A DNA stretch of 64,000 nt from contig CAUJCX010000018.1 in assembly GCA_963169235.1 (NCBI GenBank), positions 41,153 to 105,152 on the forward strand, in the 5' to 3' direction. Positions 59,248 to 64,000 of this stretch are shown here, piece after piece (the stretch's first letter is position 1; every line of letters begins with the position of its first letter). The notes beneath the pieces were generated by a model. It was not told the origin of the DNA, searched no databases, and was given only the letters and a program-made list of their open reading frames with translations. A program made the translations under genes and the position numbers. The stretch comes from Actinomycetota bacterium. GTDB taxonomy: Bacteria > Actinomycetota > Thermoleophilia > Miltoncostaeales > Miltoncostaeaceae.

Positions 59248-61770
59248 TCACTCCGTCGCGATCGCCTCCAGCACGTTCAGCTTGGCGGCGCGGCGCGCGG
59301 GCAGGATGGCGGCCAGCACCCCGGCCAGCGCGGCGAACACGATGAACGCGAGCATCTGCAGCCACGGGATGCGCATGGCCGTCAGATCGGGGAACGCCTT
59401 GACGGCGATGACGCCGAGGAACGTCCCCAGCACCAGTCCCACCACGGCGCCGATGAGCGACACGATGACGGCCTCCCACCGGATCATGCCGCGCGTGCCA
59501 CGGCGGCTGAGGCCCACGGCCCGCAGCATCCCGATCTCCCGCGTGCGCTCGAACACCGACAGTGCCAGCGTCAGGATGATGCCGAACACCGCGATGACCA
59601 CCGCCATCGCCAGCAGCATGTAGAACATCAGCAGCGTCTGGTTCACCTGGGTACCGATGAAGTCGAGGTAACCCGACTTCGAGTAGGCCTTCACGCTCGG
59701 GTAACCCTTGAGCGCGGTCTCCATGGCCTTCTGGGCCTGGTCGGCCGACACGCCCGGCGCCGCGTTGGCCAGGATCGCCTGGTCACGCGCGCGGGTGGAG
59801 TTCGCGGTCACCTGGGCGTTGTCCATGTAGTACCGGCCGAACGTGGTGTCCTTGAAGATCGCCACCACCTTGCGCGGCGCCGTGCCGGTCTGCGCGAACG
59901 TCATGGGCAGCGAGTCGCCCACCTTCAGCTTCAGGTCGTCAGCGACGTCACGCGACACCGCGACCGTGTTCGGCTGCGTCAGCTCGGCGAAGGTGCCGTC
60001 CTCGACGCCCGCGTCGTACACGGCCCCCACCTTCGCCGGGTCAAGACCCGACACCGACGCCGTGTCACCGTCGGCGCGCTTGAACTGCACGAACCTCGAC
60101 ACCATCACGTCGGTGACCTGCGGCACCCCCTCGGCCGACTTCTCGGCGGCCACGCTGAACCCGTCCGGCGACTGCGCGAACGCGATCACGTCCGCGTTCA
60201 GGCGCTTCTCGAGCGTGCCCACGAACGTCTCCTGCAGCGACGCGGCGAAGATGCTGACCGCGGCCACCAGCGCCACGCCGATGGTGAGCGCCGACGCCGT
60301 CTGCGCCGTGCGGTGCGGGTTGCGCATCGCGTTGCGCCGTCCCAGGCGCAGCGGCATGCGTCCGCCCCGCCACGCGAACGCGCCGCCGATGGCGTACGCC
60401 AGCGGACGCGCGATGTACTGGGTGAGGGCGGCGGCGCCGAAGAACAGCAGCATGCCGCCGCCCGCCATCAGCACCACGCGGGGCGCCGTGGCCATGTCCC
60501 CCAGCGTGCCCCACACGAACATCACGGCACCGAGCACCAGCACGATGCCCGACACGACGGCCGCCCACGGCCGCGAGCGCGTGTCGGGCATGGGGTGCAG
60601 GGCAGCCATGGGCGGCACGCGGCTCGACCGGAACGCCGGGCCCAGGGCCGACAGCAGCGTGATCACGATGCCCACCGCGAGGCCGATGATGATGGAGCGC
60701 GGCGAGATCACCAGCGACTGCTCGGGCAGGCCCGCGCCGATGGCGTTGAAGAGGGCATGCAGGCCCCACGCGACGAAGATGCCGAACAGCACGCCCACGA
60801 CGGACGCGATCACGGCCACCAGCGCCGCCTCGAGCATCACCGAGCCGAGGATCTGCCCCGACGTGGCGCCCTGGGCGCGCAGCAGCCCGATCTGGCGGCC
60901 CCGCTGGGCGATGGTGATCTGGAACGCGTTGAAGATGATGAACGCGCCCACGAACAGCGAGATGCCGGCGAAGCCCAACAGGATGTTGCGGAAGATGTCG
61001 ACGAACACCTGGAAGCCCTCGACGGCCTCCTTCGCCGACTGGGCGGTGGTCACGGCCTCGTAGCCCGCCGGCAGCACCTTGCCGATGCGCTCGGCGAGGG
61101 CCTGGTCGCTGACCCCCGCCTTGGTGGTCACCTCGATGCTGGCGAACTTGCCGCTCGAGGTGAACACGCGGTTGGCGGTGGCGGGCGTGAAGAACGTCAG
61201 CGTGGCGCCGGCGGTCTGCCCCGACTGGCCGAACGTCGCGATGCCGCTGACGCGGTACTTCGCGGGCCCGACGTCGGTCACCACGGTGACGCTGCCGCCC
61301 ACGGTCGCCTTGGCCTTCTCGGCCGTGGCCTTGTCGAGCACCACCTCGTCGTCGGCGCGCGGCGCCTCGCCCGCCACCAGGTGCATCGGGTTGGTGGGGC
61401 CCTCGACCCAGTTGAACCCGAACGTAGGCGGGCCCTGGCCGCCGATGGCCTTGCCGTCCGGGCCCACCACCTGGGCCTGCCCCATGATGGTGCCGGTCGC
61501 GTCGGCGACGCCGTCGACGGCCTTCACCTTGTCGAGCACGTCCGCCGGAACGGCCTTGCGGTCCTGCTCGCTGACGACGGCCTTGCCGCGCACCTGCACG
61601 GCGCTGGCGGAGTTGTCGGCCGAGAACACGTCGTCGAACGACTTGTTGATGGTGTCGCCCAGGACGAACGCGCCGGTGACGAAACCGACGCCCAGCACGA
61701 TGGCCAGCGACGTGAGGAACAGCCGCAGCTTGTTCGACAGCAGGTTGCGTGTGGCTTGCGTGACGATCAT
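59248..61770 (-). CDS. FtsX-like ABC transporter permease (MacB type)
   Basis: This 840-residue membrane protein has two FtsX-like units: an N-terminal span (LFLTSLAIVLGVGFVTGAFVLG), a large outside domain, a three-span core, a second outside domain, and a C-terminal core (FGIILTLALSVFERTREIGMLRAVGLSRR). It follows its ATPase by four bases. Such pairs act by mechanotransmission to export peptides or lipoproteins, or to drive cell-wall enzymes. Confidence 0.9.
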   Translation of the reverse strand: MIVTQATRNLLSNKLRLFLTSLAIVLGVGFVTGAFVLGDTINKSFDDVFSADNSASAVQVRGKAVVSEQDRKAVPADVLDKVKAVDGVADATGTIMGQAQVVGPDGKAIGGQGPPTFGFNWVEGPTNPMHLVAGEAPRADDEVVLDKATAEKAKATVGGSVTVVTDVGPAKYRVSGIATFGQSGQTAGATLTFFTPATANRVFTSSGKFASIEVTTKAGVSDQALAERIGKVLPAGYEAVTTAQSAKEAVEGFQVFVDIFRNILLGFAGISLFVGAFIIFNAFQITIAQRGRQIGLLRAQGATSGQILGSVMLEAALVAVIASVVGVLFGIFVAWGLHALFNAIGAGLPEQSLVISPRSIIIGLAVGIVITLLSALGPAFRSSRVPPMAALHPMPDTRSRPWAAVVSGIVLVLGAVMFVWGTLGDMATAPRVVLMAGGGMLLFFGAAALTQYIARPLAYAIGGAFAWRGGRMPLRLGRRNAMRNPHRTAQTASALTIGVALVAAVSIFAASLQETFVGTLEKRLNADVIAFAQSPDGFSVAAEKSAEGVPQVTDVMVSRFVQFKRADGDTASVSGLDPAKVGAVYDAGVEDGTFAELTQPNTVAVSRDVADDLKLKVGDSLPMTFAQTGTAPRKVVAIFKDTTFGRYYMDNAQVTANSTRARDQAILANAAPGVSADQAQKAMETALKGYPSVKAYSKSGYLDFIGTQVNQTLLMFYMLLAMAVVIAVFGIILTLALSVFERTREIGMLRAVGLSRRGTRGMIRWEAVIVSLIGAVVGLVLGTFLGVIAVKAFPDLTAMRIPWLQMLAFIVFAALAGVLAAILPARRAAKLNVLEAIATE

Positions 61771-61774
61771 GCGG

Positions 61775-62515
61775 CTAGTCCATCGCCTTCATGCGATCGA
61801 AGATGGCGTCGGCGGTGGGATCGTCCATCTCGTCCACCACCTTGCCGTCGTTGAGGAAGATCACCTGGTCGGCGTGGCGGGCGGCGCCCGGGTCGTGCGT
61901 CACCATGATGATGGTCTGGCCGAACTGGTCGACGGCGCCGCGCATCACGTCGAGCATCTCGGCCGACGAGCGCGAGTCGAGCTGGCCCGTGGGCTCGTCG
62001 GCGAAGATGATCTTGGGGCGCGACGCGATGGCCCGGGCGGCGGCGACGCGCTGCTGCTGGCCGCCCGACAGCTCGCTGGGGCGGTGGTCGAGGCGGTCGG
62101 CGATGCGCAGGTCGGTGACCACCTTGTCGAACCACTCCTGGTCCACCTTGCGGCCGGCGATGTCGAGCGGCAGCAGGATGTTCTCGCGGGCGTTCAGCGT
62201 CGGTACCAGGTTGAACGCCTGGAAGATGAAGCCCACGTTGTCGCGCCGCACCCTCGTGACGCTCGACTCGGACATGCCGGTCAGCTGCATGTCGCCGATC
62301 CACGTCTCGCCCTCGGTGAGACGGTCGAGGCCCGCCATGCACTGCATCAGCGTCGACTTGCCCGAGCCCGACGGCCCCATCACCGCGGTGAAGCGCCCCA
62401 GCGGGAAGTCGCGCGTGATGCCGTCGAGCGCCCTCACCTCGTTGTCGCCCTGCCCGTACACGCGCCGCCCGCCCTCGATGCGTGCGGCCAGGCCGTTGGT
62501 GGTGGCAGTGCTCAT
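61775..62515 (-). CDS. ABC transporter ATPase (MacB/LolD type)
   Basis: This 246-residue ATPase has Walker A MGPSGSGKST, signature LSGGQQQRVAAARA, and Walker B IIFADEPTGQLDS, with NVGFIFQAFNLVPTL carrying the LolD-type Q-loop. ATG at 62515 has GGAGG five bases upstream. It pairs with the FtsX-like permease downstream. Confidence 0.92.
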   Translation of the reverse strand: MSTATTNGLAARIEGGRRVYGQGDNEVRALDGITRDFPLGRFTAVMGPSGSGKSTLMQCMAGLDRLTEGETWIGDMQLTGMSESSVTRVRRDNVGFIFQAFNLVPTLNARENILLPLDIAGRKVDQEWFDKVVTDLRIADRLDHRPSELSGGQQQRVAAARAIASRPKIIFADEPTGQLDSRSSAEMLDVMRGAVDQFGQTIIMVTHDPGAARHADQVIFLNDGKVVDEMDDPTADAIFDRMKAMD

Positions 62516-62675
62516 GGACCCTCCGAGGGGGCGACGGTGACGGACGACGCTGCGGCACGGTGGCCGCGAACGGGCGCCAGGCTACCGGCCGGACGGGCCG
62601 TCATCGGTAGCGCGTCGGTTAATCCGAGCTCCGCATGCCGCCGCGAAGCATCAGAACCTCGCGTGCGCGCGCCGG

Positions 62676-63854
62676 CTACAGGCGCGGAACGACGCGCCGC
62701 AGCGCGGCCACGAGGCCGTCGACGTCGTCGCCCGAGATCACCAGCGGCGGCAGGAACCGCAGCGTGCGGGGCGTCGTGTTGTTGACCAGGTACCCCTCGT
62801 CCAGCATCGCGCGCACGGCCTCCGCTGCCCGCGGCATCACCAGGTCGACGCCACACATCAGCCCGCGACCGCGGGCCTCCACGGCCAGCCCGTCGGCCAC
62901 CAGGCCCTCCAGGCCGGCCAGGAGGCGCTTCCCCTGCTCGCGCACGTGCGCCTGCAGCGCGGCGTCGTCCAGCACGTGGCACGCGGCCAGCGCGGCCGCG
63001 CACGCCAGGGGGCTGCCCGCGAACGTCGAGCCGTGGTCGCCGGGCGCGAACACCTCGTCGAGGCCGGGGCGGGCCGTGACCGCGCCGATCGGCACGCCCC
63101 CGCCCAGGCTCTTGGCCAGCGTCATCACGTCGGGCGTGACGTCGAGGTCCTGGTACGAGAACAGCGGTCCGGTGCGACCCATGCCGGTCTGGATCTCGTC
63201 GAACACCAGCAGGGCGCCGTGCTCGTCGGCCAGCTGCCGCGCCAACCGCAGCATCTCGTTGCGGACGGGCTGCACGCCGATCTCGCCCTGGATGGTCTCC
63301 ACGAAGATGGCGCACGTCTGCGGGCCGACGGCGGCACGCAGCCCGGGCACGTCGTCGCGCTCCACATAGCGCACGCCGGGCACCAGCGGCGCGAACCGGG
63401 TCTGCTTGTCCGGCTGGCCGGTGAGCGACAACGCGCCATACGTGCGGCCGTGGAAGCCGTCGATCAGCGACACCACCTCGGTGCGCTCGGGGCCGCCGTG
63501 CTTGCGCGCGAGCTTCAGCGCCGCCTCGTTGGCCTCGGCGCCCGAGTTGCAGAAGAACACCCGCCCGCCCAGGCCGCGATCGCGGATCCACTCGGCCAGC
63601 GAGATCATCGGCTCGGTGTAGTACAGGTTGGACACGCTGATGAGCGTGGCGGCCTGGCGCTGGATGGCCTCCACCACCGCGGGGTGGCAGTGGCCCACGT
63701 TGATCATGCCGATGCCGGCCATGCAGTCGACGTAGCGGCGGCCGTCCGCGTCGTACAGGTGGGCGCCCTCGCCCCGCACGAACGCCACGGGCAGGCGCCC
63801 GTAGTTGTGCATCAGGGCGTCGTGCTCGCGCCGCACCAGGGTCTCGTCGATCAT
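62676..63854 (-). CDS. argD: Acetylornithine aminotransferase
   Basis: This 392-residue PLP enzyme makes N-acetylornithine in arginine synthesis. It shows [43 protein letters not shown] and the PLP Lys K248 in [11 protein letters not shown] at 63854 overlaps the argB stop (ATGA), which favours the arginine role over 4-aminobutyrate transamination. Confidence 0.92.
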   Translation of the reverse strand: MIDETLVRREHDALMHNYGRLPVAFVRGEGAHLYDADGRRYVDCMAGIGMINVGHCHPAVVEAIQRQAATLISVSNLYYTEPMISLAEWIRDRGLGGRVFFCNSGAEANEAALKLARKHGGPERTEVVSLIDGFHGRTYGALSLTGQPDKQTRFAPLVPGVRYVERDDVPGLRAAVGPQTCAIFVETIQGEIGVQPVRNEMLRLARQLADEHGALLVFDEIQTGMGRTGPLFSYQDLDVTPDVMTLAKSLGGGVPIGAVTARPGLDEVFAPGDHGSTFAGSPLACAAALAACHVLDDAALQAHVREQGKRLLAGLEGLVADGLAVEARGRGLMCGVDLVMPRAAEAVRAMLDEGYLVNNTTPRTLRFLPPLVISGDDVDGLVAALRRVVPRL

Positions 63855-64000
63855 GCGGTGATCTTCGTGCCGATGCCGTCGTCGGTGAAGATCTCCATCA
63901 GCACCGAGTGGGGCACGCGCCCGTCGACGATGTGGGCGGCCTCCACCCCGTGCGCCAGCGCGTCGCGTACGGCCGCCAGCTTGGGCAGCATGCCGCCCGA
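63851..64000 (-). CDS. argB: Acetylglutamate kinase (N-terminal part outside window)
   Basis: Only the last 49 residues are visible: [19 protein letters not shown], then [24 protein letters not shown] and the end TKITA. This is the typical ArgB C-terminus. It overlaps argD by four bases, so argB-argD is an operon. Confidence 0.9.
   Translation of the reverse strand, partial: SGGMLPKLAAVRDALAHGVEAAHIVDGRVPHSVLMEIFTDDGIGTKITA

Overview
The window is a dense, very GC-rich bacterial chromosome segment (third codon positions are almost all G or C). It has about 60 genes on both strands, many GTG starts, and many gene pairs joined by a 4-base GTGA or ATGA overlap. An actinobacterium is the best fit: there is a NucS/EndoMS mismatch endonuclease, a long-form isocitrate lyase, a mycobacterial-type narGHJI set, a HipA-like/DUF3037 pair, and many genes whose -10 hexamer (TANNNT) lies only 6-8 bases before the start codon, as in leaderless transcripts. 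A deep-branching class such as Thermoleophilia is my guess, but the sequence alone does not prove it. I found no rRNA, tRNA, CRISPR array, insertion sequence or prophage.

Layout. 1-9.5 kb is a nucleoside-salvage block. Adenosine deaminase reads right; a leftward operon reads punA, phosphopentomutase-like, deoC, full aldehyde dehydrogenase, truncated inactive aldehyde dehydrogenase, psuG, PfkB kinase. Together these turn purine (deoxy)nucleosides and pseudouridine into bases, pentose phosphates, glyceraldehyde 3-phosphate and acetaldehyde/acetate. 9.5-11 kb holds a HipA-like kinase, a DUF3037 protein and a small membrane protein. 11-14 kb has a secreted beta-propeller protein flanked by two broken PIN-toxin remnants. 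14-18.7 kb has an SF2 helicase, an MFS transporter with a membrane-anchored partner, and a PD-(D/E)XK nuclease-like protein. 18.8-24.4 kb is a molybdenum-cofactor island: moaC-mogA-moeA leftward and moaD-moaE-moaA rightward, followed by an unusual MobA-rhodanese-MoeB triple fusion. 24.8-32.7 kb is the leftward nitrate-respiration operon narG-H-J-I-narK, the presumed consumer of that cofactor.

32.8-41.8 kb holds Thr/Pro-rich lipoproteins, a low-GC secreted protein, a DUF815 AAA ATPase, isocitrate lyase, and msrB overlapping nucS. 41.8-51.6 kb holds an MMPL pump, an MFS transporter, LOG and Lin0512 proteins, an ABC exporter, a COG3650-like secreted protein, a 47-residue zinc-ribbon protein, a lipoprotein cyclophilin, a VapBC-like pair whose toxin lacks its first catalytic Asp, a DtxR regulator, a Cys-rich protein and a CopC protein. 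51.6-64 kb holds dnaE, two small propeller-like proteins, an RsbW-type kinase, a LacI regulator divergent from an acetoacetate-decarboxylase-like gene with a perfect palindrome between them, a MacB/FtsX-type ABC system, argD, and the end of argB at the right edge.

Main points for a second look: the MobA-rhodanese-MoeB fusion; the split ALDH16-like pair inside a nucleoside operon; the Cys/His-rich tail on NarH; the LacI operator; the repeated leaderless-promoter geometry; and the decaying PIN toxins.
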